Part shown: in pieces, positions 25,725 through 33,858 of the stretch
Layout of the letters: every line of letters starts with the position of its first letter
Numbering within the stretch: position 1 is the first letter of the stretch
Assembly (NCBI GenBank): GCA_010365215.1
Contig: JAAFGT010000004.1
Location: 38,734-102,733, forward strand
DNA from: Acidipila sp.
GTDB lineage: Bacteria; Acidobacteriota; Terriglobia; Acidiferrales; UBA7541
Reading direction: 5' to 3'
DNA: 64,000 nt
Translations under genes and position numbers: made by a program
The notes under the pieces: model-generated
Databases searched by the model: none
What the model saw: only the letters and a program-made list of their open reading frames with translations
What the model was told of the DNA's origin: nothing

Positions 25725-26878
25725 GCGACCGCTACCTTGGAACGCAGAATGGCTTCACAGAAGGATGCGATCTCCCGGGATGTCCGCTCCGCATCCAAAA
25801 TATTCCGTACCAGCGCTTCGCCGCGCGCGGCCCGACGGCAAGCTTCTTCCGGTTGTGTCATTGCAGCTTCAATAGCTTCGGCCAATTTTGCCGGATCCCG
25901 TGGAGGCACCAGCCAGCCGGTCTCGCCGTCGCGCACAATATCCGGCAGGCCCCCCACGTTTGTGGCCACCACCGGAACCCGACTGAGCAGCGGCTCGGCC
26001 GCGCCGCCAAGATTTTCCGAGTGTGACGGGACTACGGCCAGGTCGAGATCGGGATAAATTTCCGGGACGTCGTTCCGGTGTCCGAGAAAGTGGATCGCAT
26101 CGCCGCAAGTTTTTTTTCCAAGCGCGCGAAGCGTGCGTTCGTAGCCAGCGGCATCGCCCCACGGGCCCCCTACCACGACTCCGTGAATTTCGGCGCGGCG
26201 CCTCCGCAGCAAGCCAAGCGCGGCAATGAAATCTTCGTGACCTTTCAACCCGCATCTCTGACCCAGGTAGAGCTTCGGCGCATACATGTAGGCCACCATG
26301 CCAACCAGCGGCGTCACAACGTCGAGTCCTATTTCCTTCCGGAGCTTTCCGCTCCTCACAGGATGAAATCGCGAGACGTCCGTGCCCGCGTAGGTCTGAA
26401 ATACCCGTTCACGGGCCACGCCCAACTGCGTGTAGCGATCCTGCGTCCAGCGGCAGGTGGCGATCCACCAGTCTGCGGGGCCGGAGAGAGAAAGCTCCAG
26501 CCGCGCGAACACCGCATGCTCGAGATGCAGGGGTCCAGCCACTTGAAAAACGCGCGGAGTGGACGACTCCTTCCCCAGTGCGAGCCGTGCGACAAACGTG
26601 GTGCCAACATGGTGTGTATGGATGATGTCAGGTTTAACGCGTGCCACAACCGCGCGGCAGCGCGCCAGCACCGCGGGAAGTTGCCATGGCCGCTGCGCCG
26701 GAAAATCCAGGTCGGCGGCGACGACTTCCGCGCCGCACTCGCGGTACCGTGGCGCCAGTCCCTCAGTGGCCGAGGGCAACGCAACCACGACGTCGATGCC
26801 CAGCGTTCGAAGCACGCGCACCAGGTGGACCACCCAGGTGGCGCCGACCGACGTCTTCACGATGTGCAAAACCTTCAT
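25721..26878 (-). CDS. GT4-family glycosyltransferase
   Basis: A 385-residue GT-B glycosyltransferase, first gene of the minus-strand glycan group. It starts MKVLHIVKTSVGATWVVHLV; an ATG four codons upstream (26890) is possible. It has DIIHTHHVGTTFVARLALG in the acceptor domain, and VVPSHSENLGGAAEPLLSR plus VVATNVGGLPDIVRDGETGW in the donor domain. The variant ENLGGAAEP in place of the common EGLPLVLLEA still keeps the conserved glutamates. Its 3' end overlaps the flippase start. The donor and acceptor sugars are unknown. Confidence 0.9.
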   Translation of the reverse strand: MKVLHIVKTSVGATWVVHLVRVLRTLGIDVVVALPSATEGLAPRYRECGAEVVAADLDFPAQRPWQLPAVLARCRAVVARVKPDIIHTHHVGTTFVARLALGKESSTPRVFQVAGPLHLEHAVFARLELSLSGPADWWIATCRWTQDRYTQLGVARERVFQTYAGTDVSRFHPVRSGKLRKEIGLDVVTPLVGMVAYMYAPKLYLGQRCGLKGHEDFIAALGLLRRRRAEIHGVVVGGPWGDAAGYERTLRALGKKTCGDAIHFLGHRNDVPEIYPDLDLAVVPSHSENLGGAAEPLLSRVPVVATNVGGLPDIVRDGETGWLVPPRDPAKLAEAIEAAMTQPEEACRRAARGEALVRNILDAERTSREIASFCEAILRSKVAVA

Positions 26879-27017
26879 AGGGGCATACATTCTAGGCCCG
26901 ATTCGCCACCCGAGCCGATTGAAATGCGGAGGAGCCGCTTGTCTCTGGACATTCGCGAACGGAGGTGGTAAATACCCCGTGGTACCTACTCGTGAAATCT
27001 AGCGGAAGGGTCTCTTC

Positions 27018-27812
27018 ATGAGTCGAGCTGATTCCTCGCCGAAAAATAAGCATCATCCGAACACCCGTCCGAACAGCTTGACCCGCGCCCTCGCACTCGT
27101 GCAGATCCTGGCGCTGCAACTTCTGTTTCTTCCTTCGCCGGCTCTCGGCGGTTCCAAATCGCAGGAGCCACGGCAGCCGCTCGGCTCCCTGAGCGCCGTC
27201 GGCGAGATTTACGTAAATGATTCCCCCGCGCCCGCCGAAGGGACGATCTTTTCGGGCGATGTATTGCGCACCGGCGCGAACGGCATGGCCGCCTTCACGC
27301 CCAGCGGAAAGGGCTCCCTCAAGATTTCTCCCGGCAGCCAGCTTGTGTTTGCGAGCACCCCGCAATATCTCGCTGAGCTGAAGTCTGGAATCGTGGTGAT
27401 GAGTTCCCTCAGCGGGGCTGCGGGCGTCAACCTGCGAGCTGGAAATTTCGTCGTGGCCGCGGTGACACAGGGAGAACAGGCGACAGCTCGTGTCGAGAGT
27501 GCGCCAAACGGCTCGTTCGTGGTCAATTGTCTGGAAGGCAGCGTGGGCGTGCTTCCCCTGGAGGGGGCGAACGGTCAGTTTCTCCAGGTGGGTCAATCGG
27601 TGAACATTTCACCTCAGGGCGAATTGTCCGCCGCGAAGCAGCCCGCAGCGCCTGCTACCGCCGCCGAGAAACCCTCCACGCCTCCGATTGCCGGGGCGCC
27701 AGCAAAAAACAGTCATACAGGTTGGATCATTCTGGGCCTGGTGGGCGGCGGAGTAGCTGGCGCTGCCGCCGCGCTGGGTGGCAAAAAGGGTAGCCAGCCA
27801 GTAAGCCCTTAG
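27018..27812 (+). CDS. exported FecR-domain protein
   Basis: A 264-residue protein with a signal peptide (ALALVQILALQLLFLPSPAL, about residues 24-44) and a FecR-type beta-rich domain: VGEIYVNDSPAPAEGTIFSG, DVLRTGANGMAAFTPSG, then GNFVVAAVTQGEQATARVES and VNCLEGSVGVLPLEG. A Pro/Ala-rich linker leads to a glycine-rich hydrophobic C-terminal segment at about 234-254, probably a membrane anchor. Stand-alone FecR domains of this kind are periplasmic or surface proteins and do not by themselves imply an iron sigma-factor system; no sigma factor is present here. The gene has GGAAGGG upstream and is divergent from the glycosyltransferase cluster. It converges on the PilZ-TonB gene with about 60 bp between stops. 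Role unknown. Confidence 0.78.
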   Translation: MSRADSSPKNKHHPNTRPNSLTRALALVQILALQLLFLPSPALGGSKSQEPRQPLGSLSAVGEIYVNDSPAPAEGTIFSGDVLRTGANGMAAFTPSGKGSLKISPGSQLVFASTPQYLAELKSGIVVMSSLSGAAGVNLRAGNFVVAAVTQGEQATARVESAPNGSFVVNCLEGSVGVLPLEGANGQFLQVGQSVNISPQGELSAAKQPAAPATAAEKPSTPPIAGAPAKNSHTGWIILGLVGGGVAGAAAALGGKKGSQPVSP

Positions 27813-27871
27813 TTAGGGAAAACCGTTAGCAGTTGTAAGGACACTCCTGGTAGGAAATTTCTGTCACAATT

Positions 27872-30145
27872 CTAAGAGGGTAGTTTCGTCATTCGGAACA
27901 CCACAGTGACATCTTCCTCGGTCTCGATCGGCTGACCGCCAAAAAGAGTTTGTTTGTAACGCCACTGGCGAAGCGCGCTCGCCGCGGCCGGGGCCAGCGA
28001 CGACGGGCCGTTGATCACCTGAACGCTCTGCACCGCCCCCTCCCGGTCGATAATGACGTGCAGCTTGACCGTGCCCTCAATTTTCTGGCGTTCCGCATCT
28101 TCCGGGTAGACGGGATCAACGCGTGAAAGCAATTGGCCTATCCGCAGGCTGGTCCCCAGCCGAGACGTCTGAGACTTCAGCTCCGGCGGTATCCGAATGG
28201 AAGGGTACGGACTGTAGCTCACCGAAACTGCCCCCTTGGAGATCTCCGCATCCACGGGCAACTGGGCCGCCGGCAAGGAAGCCTGCTTTGCGTCAGCGCC
28301 GGCCTTCGGGGAATCCGCCGGTTGACTCGCAATCGAGTTTGAAGATGCAGAACGCATCTCCTTAGCCAATGGAGACTTACTTCCCAGGTCCTGCGCAAGC
28401 GGGGGCTCTGGTGGCCGCGCAGGAGCAGTTGTAGCAATGGTCGAAGCCGGAGACTTGACTCCGTTGCCTTGCGGCAGCGGATTCTTGCTCTCCGTACCAG
28501 GAGCACTCATAACCCTACTCCGGGCGGAAAGAACTGCTGCTTCTCTCTGGGCAGACGCTGTAGCGAGCGACGTGTTGGAAACGCCAGTGACAGCGCTCCC
28601 GGAAGCAGATGTGGCGCTCTTTGCCGGTGGGCGAGGAATCTCCGCCGGAAGCGCAGGAGCGCTAGAACTCGTCAAGGGGGGCGGCGGCTGCTTAGCGTAT
28701 TCCGGCTCAGCCTTTCCTGCTGGTGCATTCCCCATCATCCGGAGCACTTGTTCTCGGGCGGCTCGTTGCGCCACAATCCACGCTCCAGCGAAGGACAGGA
28801 GTGTGGCTAGAGAAACGGAAATCGCGAGTGTCCGCCAGCTTGGACGGCCAACGGCAGGACTCGTCTGAGCGCGAACCGGACTCGCGCTGGATTCGAAATT
28901 GGTTTTCGGCATTGGCTTCCGGATGGGAAGAGCAGCCGGGGGCACGATTACCGGGGCCCTGGCCTCTAGAAGGACCGGGGCCATCTGCGGAGCAGGGACT
29001 GGAACCTCCTCTGCACTGGGAATGATCTTCTCGGGCGACGCAGTCCCTGACATTGCTGCCGGGACTGATCCTGGAATCGTCTTTTCCGGCGCGAGAACGG
29101 TCAGGATTTCCAGAAGTCGCGCAGTCTTGTTGTAAGCTTCTGTTCTCCCACTCGGAGATTCATCCGCGGACGCTTCGGATGCCACCCACTCGCTGATTCT
29201 CATGGACGCTTCTGGGGAAAGGTCTATGAACTCTATGCCGGCGAGGGTTTTTGCTTCATCCAAACGCACGACGCGTCCGCTGGCTTCGATCCACTGCTTG
29301 TTTGGCGGCAATTGGAAACGCATGTGAGGTAGATAATCGTCAGTGAGTGTGACGGCCGCGCACACAGAAACTCCACCCTCGCTGATGTCCAGGATCACGC
29401 CTCCATTGCATTCACCCAGCTCCATAAATGCCAGGCCCTTGACGCCATGCCTCTCGTAGAGACGCTGATCGGAAATCGAAATCTGTTCCTCAGCGTGCTC
29501 CTGTCCGTCTGGAACGGTTTCCCTCTGCGGCGGAGGGAGCTTCGGGATGAATTTCTCGATGCTGGGCCATCCGGCCAGTGAATCAGCGGAGGGGTTCGAG
29601 TCTTTCGTTTGTCTCTCGCCGGCCACGCTGGGCGTGGCGAGGCCGGGCATCAAGCTATCCGAGGAGGGTGGAGGCACCTCTCTTGACGACTGCCTGGCCT
29701 CCCCGATAACCGCGGCAGTTTGCTCCGCATTTCCCTGTGGAGATGATTCCTGAAAAATCCATTTTTCAATGCGCTTTCGGTCCCTTTCAGATAGATCCAC
29801 GAACCGGAAACCGGCCTTTCTCCGTGATTCGCTTTTCCAGCGGATCTGTCCGTTTACGTCGATCCATTCCCTGGATTTCGGCACCTGAATCCGCATTCGG
29901 GTGAGGCTTTCGGTCGGCACTCCCATGGCTGTTGTTAGGGCCAGCCCCCCTTCGCTGATATCGATCACTATCCCGCCGTTCGCCTCCCCCAGCTCAACAC
30001 AGGTAAGCGAACTGACCGGCAGCCTCGATTGCAATCGGCGCTCGGAAGCTACAGGTTGTTTTGGCTCATTCCACATAGAAATCACTGGTTGCGGGAAGAC
30101 TCCCGCAGGGGGCTCATTCTGTAAGGAATTATATGCCCACGACAT
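27872..30145 (-). CDS. tandem PilZ domains fused to a TonB C-terminal domain through one membrane helix
   Basis: A 757-residue protein with an unusual layout. PilZ domain 1 (about 35-130) keeps both c-di-GMP motifs: R37-x3-R41 (RLQSR) and D62-x-S64-x2-G67 (DISEGG). PilZ domain 2 (about 226-322) also keeps both: R228-x3-R232 (RLYER) and D253-x-S255-x2-G258. A linker leads to a single helix at about 438-458 (AISVSLATLLSFAGAWIVAQ), a long Pro/Ser/Ala-rich stretch, and a TonB C-terminal domain at about 676-757 (VDPVYPEDAERQKIEGTVK, ALRQWRYKQTLFGGQPIETE). Topology would place both PilZ domains in the cytoplasm and the TonB domain in the periplasm, so c-di-GMP could gate energy transfer or anchoring at an outer-membrane partner; this is inference. 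It lies 14 bp after the TPR gene. ATG 30076 is an alternative start. No exbB/exbD is in the window. Confidence 0.9.
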   Translation of the reverse strand: MSWAYNSLQNEPPAGVFPQPVISMWNEPKQPVASERRLQSRLPVSSLTCVELGEANGGIVIDISEGGLALTTAMGVPTESLTRMRIQVPKSREWIDVNGQIRWKSESRRKAGFRFVDLSERDRKRIEKWIFQESSPQGNAEQTAAVIGEARQSSREVPPPSSDSLMPGLATPSVAGERQTKDSNPSADSLAGWPSIEKFIPKLPPPQRETVPDGQEHAEEQISISDQRLYERHGVKGLAFMELGECNGGVILDISEGGVSVCAAVTLTDDYLPHMRFQLPPNKQWIEASGRVVRLDEAKTLAGIEFIDLSPEASMRISEWVASEASADESPSGRTEAYNKTARLLEILTVLAPEKTIPGSVPAAMSGTASPEKIIPSAEEVPVPAPQMAPVLLEARAPVIVPPAALPIRKPMPKTNFESSASPVRAQTSPAVGRPSWRTLAISVSLATLLSFAGAWIVAQRAAREQVLRMMGNAPAGKAEPEYAKQPPPPLTSSSAPALPAEIPRPPAKSATSASGSAVTGVSNTSLATASAQREAAVLSARSRVMSAPGTESKNPLPQGNGVKSPASTIATTAPARPPEPPLAQDLGSKSPLAKEMRSASSNSIASQPADSPKAGADAKQASLPAAQLPVDAEISKGAVSVSYSPYPSIRIPPELKSQTSRLGTSLRIGQLLSRVDPVYPEDAERQKIEGTVKLHVIIDREGAVQSVQVINGPSSLAPAAASALRQWRYKQTLFGGQPIETEEDVTVVFRMTKLPS

Positions 30146-30158
30146 GTGCGCTTCAAGC

Positions 30159-31463
30159 TCAACGCGCGTGGACGCTCGCGCCCTCCCGAAACGGTGCCGA
30201 CTCTTCCGGTTGTAGACTGACCCGATCGATCCAGACGGAGCCGGCGATCCGGCTGTCGAACTTGTGGCTCGTCGAGCGGGCTACTCGTATGATCAGCAAT
30301 CGCGTATCGCGGTTCGTTTTGAGCTGGATTCGCTGCCTCAACCAGCCGGACGTGCCGAGAAGATTCTCCGTCGAGTAAGAAAGTTTCCCCATGTCGTAGC
30401 TGTCAAAGACTTGGAATCTCGGCCCGCTGTCGGTGGTAATCCCCTCGACGCGCATATCGCCGGAAAATTGGTATCGGGTATCCGGCTTGACCAGCACATA
30501 TTGAAACACTTGGCCATAATCCAGATTGCGCGTACCGTCGAAATCGATTCGCAGCGATCGGATCCCGTCGGAAAATTCCTGTGAATCTGTACTGACCCTC
30601 GCTCCTTCAACGGGAGCAACGCGCCAATCCAGACCCCCGTTGAGCGCTTCAAATTCAAAACTCCCGTTGGCAATTGCATTCTCCCGGGAGATGCGCGGGC
30701 CGATTTCGGTAGGGAAGCGCGCGCCCAGGAAAGACCATGCCTCGGCCAAAGGCTCCATCTCCCGCTGGCGGATGAGACCATCGAGATAAGGAAAGCTCTG
30801 ACGCAAATCGAAAGACAAACTCAGTTCCAACAAACGATGCCAGACCTGTTCGGCGGCACCCGTCTCGCCCGCTGCAATCCGAAAGTTTAGGAAGTCAATG
30901 AAAATAGCGGCACTGGGAGGAAGCATCTCGTCAAGAATTGCGGCGTTGTCGCGCGTCGCGTTGGTCGCAAGCAAAAAGACGTCTCGTCGCGACGCGCTGT
31001 CCCCCAGCAGAACAGTGCGTAAGGCGCGCAGTCCCTCCGGAGTCTTGCGCGCACGCACATAGAAATTGGCCAGTCTCCAGTTTATGTCCGGGGAGTTCGG
31101 GAAGAGCTCTTGAGCACGGTTAAGAGCACGCAGTGCGTCATCGGTTCGCCCCGCCCATTCGTATGCGGAGCCCAAGTCTGCCCAGTATGCTGCATTTTGC
31201 GGGCTCAGATGCGTGGCCGATTCGTATAAGCGAATAATGCCGTCGGAGTTTCCGCTGTCCGCGTAAAGGTGCGTCAGCGTCCCCAGCGAGTCGTAGTAGA
31301 GCGCGTTGTCCGGGTCCCATTTGATTGCGGTCTGAATCGCCTCGGGTGTGTCCTGCCGGAAATACCACGCACCGATCCCCTGCCGGCCCGCCAGGTACAG
31401 GCAATAAAACATGCCGGTCACCAAGCAAAGTCGAGCGAAAAGAGCAGGCCGAAGTATTTCCAT
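30159..31463 (-). CDS. membrane-anchored TPR protein with C-terminal carbohydrate-binding-like domain
   Basis: A 434-residue protein. An N-terminal hydrophobic segment (ALFARLCLVTGMFYCLYLAG) is followed by TPR-like repeats (AIKWDPDNALYYDSLGTLTH, ATHLSPQNAAYWADLGSAYE, AQELFPNSPDINWRLANFYV). From about residue 270 the sequence resembles a CBM4/9-like beta-sandwich: NAIANGSFEFEALNGGLDW, YQFSGDMRVEGI and GSVWIDRVSLQP. The start is ATG 31463 with GGAGG 7 bp upstream; TTG 31466 is adjacent. It probably forms an operon with the PilZ-TonB gene. A periplasmic TPR scaffold that also binds polymer would fit polysaccharide assembly or export. The carbohydrate-binding assignment rests on motif resemblance only. 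Confidence 0.75.
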   Translation of the reverse strand: MEILRPALFARLCLVTGMFYCLYLAGRQGIGAWYFRQDTPEAIQTAIKWDPDNALYYDSLGTLTHLYADSGNSDGIIRLYESATHLSPQNAAYWADLGSAYEWAGRTDDALRALNRAQELFPNSPDINWRLANFYVRARKTPEGLRALRTVLLGDSASRRDVFLLATNATRDNAAILDEMLPPSAAIFIDFLNFRIAAGETGAAEQVWHRLLELSLSFDLRQSFPYLDGLIRQREMEPLAEAWSFLGARFPTEIGPRISRENAIANGSFEFEALNGGLDWRVAPVEGARVSTDSQEFSDGIRSLRIDFDGTRNLDYGQVFQYVLVKPDTRYQFSGDMRVEGITTDSGPRFQVFDSYDMGKLSYSTENLLGTSGWLRQRIQLKTNRDTRLLIIRVARSTSHKFDSRIAGSVWIDRVSLQPEESAPFREGASVHAR

Positions 31464-31656
31464 CAAGTTCCTCCGTGGTCCTTAATGGGCAGGACAAGAA
31501 AATATTCAATCATCCGGAGCTGCCGCACGTATTCCACTCGCGTCGACAAGGACCAGGGTTTGATGCTTACACCAACGAAGTGTATCGCATCAGGAGCTGT
31601 TCAGATTCTCCAAGTCGGAGCGGGAGGGTCCCAGGTTGGGCTGCCATTCTCCGACC

Positions 31657-31687
31657 AAAAAAAAGAGGGGGCTAATTTCGCCCCCTC
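31657..31687 (-). terminator. rho-independent terminator downstream of the ABM-domain gene
   Basis: Read on the minus strand, GAGGGGGC and GCCCCCTC form an 8-bp stem with a 7-nt loop, followed by eight Ts (31664-31657). It lies about 20 bp after the stop codon of the gene at 31707-32027. Confidence 0.85.
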
Positions 31688-31706
31688 CCCTCACAGGACT
31701 CCGCAA

Positions 31707-32027
31707 TCAGACTGTTGCTGCGAAGGCAACTTTGTGAATCGTGGAGTATTCTGCTTCGAATTTCTTAACCGTCGGGATGCCCTCAATGAACCTGGCCACG
31801 ATCTTCTGGATCTGTGGATACACTTCCCGGCTGTAGGTCTCCGCATACTCCTTGGTTTCCCACAGGCTGATTGCCACTGCTTCGTTTTTTTCCGTTGTGA
31901 CGAGCAACAGTTCATCCAGGAATCCCTTCTGCCTGCGTAGCAGGGGAAGGATTTCCTTTTCAAACGTTACCGGAAACTCATTCATAAAATTCGGCTTCAG
32001 TTGCAACATCATGTGACGCGCAAACAT
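31707..32027 (-). CDS. ABM-domain (antibiotic biosynthesis monooxygenase-like) small protein
   Basis: A 106-residue cytoplasmic protein of the dimeric alpha-beta barrel type. FEKEILPLLRRQKGFLDELL, VAISLWETKEYAETYS and VYPQIQKIVARFIEG follow the usual helix-strand pattern of ABM/quinol-monooxygenase-like proteins. Such proteins may be heme-degrading or quinone monooxygenases, or have no known activity; no catalytic residue is diagnostic here. An AAGGAAGG ribosome binding site lies directly upstream. The gene is monocistronic, with a strong terminator after it. It sits at the edge of the rearranged region and near a SnoaL-like gene, a pairing seen in natural-product tailoring, but no scaffold synthase is present. 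Confidence 0.7.
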   Translation of the reverse strand: MFARHMMLQLKPNFMNEFPVTFEKEILPLLRRQKGFLDELLLVTTEKNEAVAISLWETKEYAETYSREVYPQIQKIVARFIEGIPTVKKFEAEYSTIHKVAFAATV

Positions 32028-32351
32028 ATTAGCCTTCCTTTAGTTGCTAGGGAGGGCGATGCCGCTGATTCACCTGCGCCTCCACTTTAGAGTCGTAGGA
32101 TCAAGAGTTCATTCCGTCCCCCAAGCCACTATCACCCTTACCTGCTCGGGGTTACTGTGCCCGCTGTCACACTTCAATGTGACTTCCGATACACGCATTT
32201 CGCTGCATGGCGAGCAACATCCGCAAGCAACAGGCCCCGGGATCAACCGTGAAGCCTGAACGCGTGGCAACGCGGGCAGAGTTTGTAGACCTTGGAGGGC
32301 AGACCGTCCTCGCACAACGCCAACCGGCTACCAGCCGTAGAGGTAGGGGCG
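32028..32351. other. intergenic region without a convincing gene
   Basis: Short minus-strand frames overlap here, one with a cysteine-rich end (KLCPRCHAFRLHG), but none has a ribosome binding site, a recognisable domain or consistent codon use. It may be decayed coding sequence, in keeping with the gene relics close by. Confidence 0.3.
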
Positions 32352-32651
32352 CTACAAAATGACTTTGACAAGTAGCAATCGAGTTTCGTTCGCGAGGAGA
32401 ATCTCCAAGAGGCGCACACCGCAGGCGGCGACAGAATGAAATTCCGCCCCCCGCACATCGAATCCTACTGTTTCTTCTCCTCCCTCGCCGCGGCAGAAAA
32501 TTGTGACTTTTTGGGAAGAAACATCCGTGATACGCGCAGCGTCCCAGGGATTCTCAATATCCTTGGGACTGTCTGGACGCACCACAACCATTCCTAAAGA
32601 TTTGCCTTTCCAGTCTCTCAAAATTGCAAATCCGTTTTCAGGCGAGGTCAT
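32352..32651 (-). CDS. hypothetical protein, possibly a remnant
   Basis: A 99-residue frame beginning MTSPENGFAILRDWKGKSLG and containing FCRGEGGEETVGFDVRGAEF. It reads like genuine protein (mixed hydrophobic and charged pattern) but matches no family I recognise. No Shine-Dalgarno sequence precedes the ATG. It begins about 30 bp beyond repeat copy A, just after a relic kinase start that reads a further 13 codons before a stop. It may therefore be a gene fragment joined to a foreign promoter. Confidence 0.35.
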   Translation of the reverse strand: MTSPENGFAILRDWKGKSLGMVVVRPDSPKDIENPWDAARITDVSSQKVTIFCRGEGGEETVGFDVRGAEFHSVAACGVRLLEILLANETRLLLVKVIL

Positions 32652-32678
32652 ATTTTGCGCGCACTAAGAACTGGTAGT

Positions 32679-32816
32679 TCTGGCCGATCAGGGTAGGGGT
32701 TTCCGCCACGGTCCGACCATCTTAGGTGGCAGCCGAAATCAAGTCAATCGAGCGAGTCCGTTAAGAGAAGTTGTCTGAGAAACGAGGTTTTGGATGAGTG
32801 GTCGGCAAACCGGAAG
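32679..32816 (-). repeat. 138-bp direct repeat, copy A (kinase promoter and first codons)
   Basis: Aligned base by base with 39167-39304, the two copies have the same length with 11 mismatches and no gaps (about 92% identity). On the minus strand the copy includes the start of a kinase-like gene: GTG at 32709 followed by codons for AETPTLIGQ, exactly as in copy B. After those ten codons the sequence diverges and a stop follows. The rest of the repeat is the shared upstream region. Confidence 0.85.
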
Positions 32817-32930
32817 CGATCGCGGCAACAGTCTAGCGCTCGCATTATTTCTGGATTGCCCGTGATCCGCTCAGGGCTGAACGATGACCAAACCCTCGGC
32901 GACTACCACGTCACCTCAGGGGCCTCAGAA

Positions 32931-33359
32931 CTATGTCCAGCCGAGGTCCTTGAGCGTCAGACCGGCGTTCCATACTTTGGTCATATGGGCGATCCTGTCG
33001 CCGTCGAACTGCATGATGTAGACGTAATCCGTGCTGAACTTTCGACCCGTGGGAGGAACCGGCCCACCTTGCCCGGTATGCGTTCCATAGAAAATTCCGT
33101 AGGCGGCGACATTGTTCCGAGAGCTGTCCGTCGCGAATGATTTCACTTCGTACCGGGCGTCCGGCAGGACGGTGAACATGCCTTTCATCCAGTCTGTGTA
33201 CTGCGCGAGCGTTTTTAACTCCAGCAATGGTTCGGCCTGTGCCGAGAATGTCGCATTCGGCGTGCAATACGCGCGACAGACTTCCCATCCCTTGCCCGTC
33301 TCGCATGCGTCGAAGAAGGCTTCCGCGACGTCCGTGATCGATGATGTTTTCGGCATCAT
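32931..33359 (-). CDS. SnoaL-like (NTF2-fold) protein
   Basis: A 142-residue alpha+beta barrel protein. ITDVAEAFFDACETGKGWEV, YCTPNATFSAQAEPL, QYTDWMKGMFTVLPDARYEV and GDRIAHMTKVWNAGL follow the SnoaL/ester-cyclase pattern. Members include polyketide cyclases, but many are uncharacterised small-molecule isomerases or stress proteins; no specific substrate is implied. The frame is open from 33434, but GGAGGAG six bases before the ATG at 33359 fixes the start. It stands between repeat copy A and the 3' relic of a kinase gene, in a rearranged segment. Confidence 0.8.
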   Translation of the reverse strand: MMPKTSSITDVAEAFFDACETGKGWEVCRAYCTPNATFSAQAEPLLELKTLAQYTDWMKGMFTVLPDARYEVKSFATDSSRNNVAAYGIFYGTHTGQGGPVPPTGRKFSTDYVYIMQFDGDRIAHMTKVWNAGLTLKDLGWT

Positions 33360-33543
33360 GATGGTCTCCTCCTTTTCTGCGTGACACCTCGGACCGGCAT
33401 GTGTTCTCCGGAGGGTAGCACAACTCGCCCGCATCGATTACGAGAAGGTGGTCGGCAACTCTTCGTAATCGGATTGCGGAAGAGTGGCCCGTCACTCGCC
33501 CGCAATCGGAGTGAATCGATCTTCCACGAGGGGAGTAATCCGT

Positions 33544-33760
33544 CTACTTCACCCTGGCGTACTCGGCTTTGGCTTCCCCCGCTGGGGTCGGCGTCTTTCC
33601 AGAGCGGGAGGCAATCCTGATATGCGGCGCGGGCTTTGTATCAACTTGCATTGCGTTGGCGGGGGCGAGGCCGAGATGGGCGAGCGCGCCTCTGCTACCG
33701 ACAATAATGCAGAAGTTCGCCAGGGGCCGATCTGCTAAAACGACGCCCCAGCTCGCCGGC
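33544..33760 (-). pseudogene. 3' relic of a TPR-containing serine/threonine kinase-type gene
   Basis: On the minus strand one frame reads GALAHLGLAPANAMQVDT; a second frame continues KARAAYQDCLPLWKDADP; then the first frame resumes with GEAKAEYARVK and a stop codon. Joined across these shifts the pieces match the conserved C-terminus of acidobacterial TPR-containing kinases and regulators, which I recall as ending with a KARAAYQDFLxLWKDADPD-like segment followed by AKAEYAKL. At least two frame disruptions and the missing upstream part mark it as decayed. A relic of the 5' end of such a kinase lies at 38980-39197 in the same orientation. The upstream boundary is approximate. Confidence 0.7.
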
Positions 33761-33858
33761 AGAATGCGGAGACAGCACTGAATGCCCCGTTGTGTGCACG
33801 TATCCAATTCGCTCTCGTTCGGCTGCAATTCTGGCGACGTACCCCCCGAGCGCGGCGC

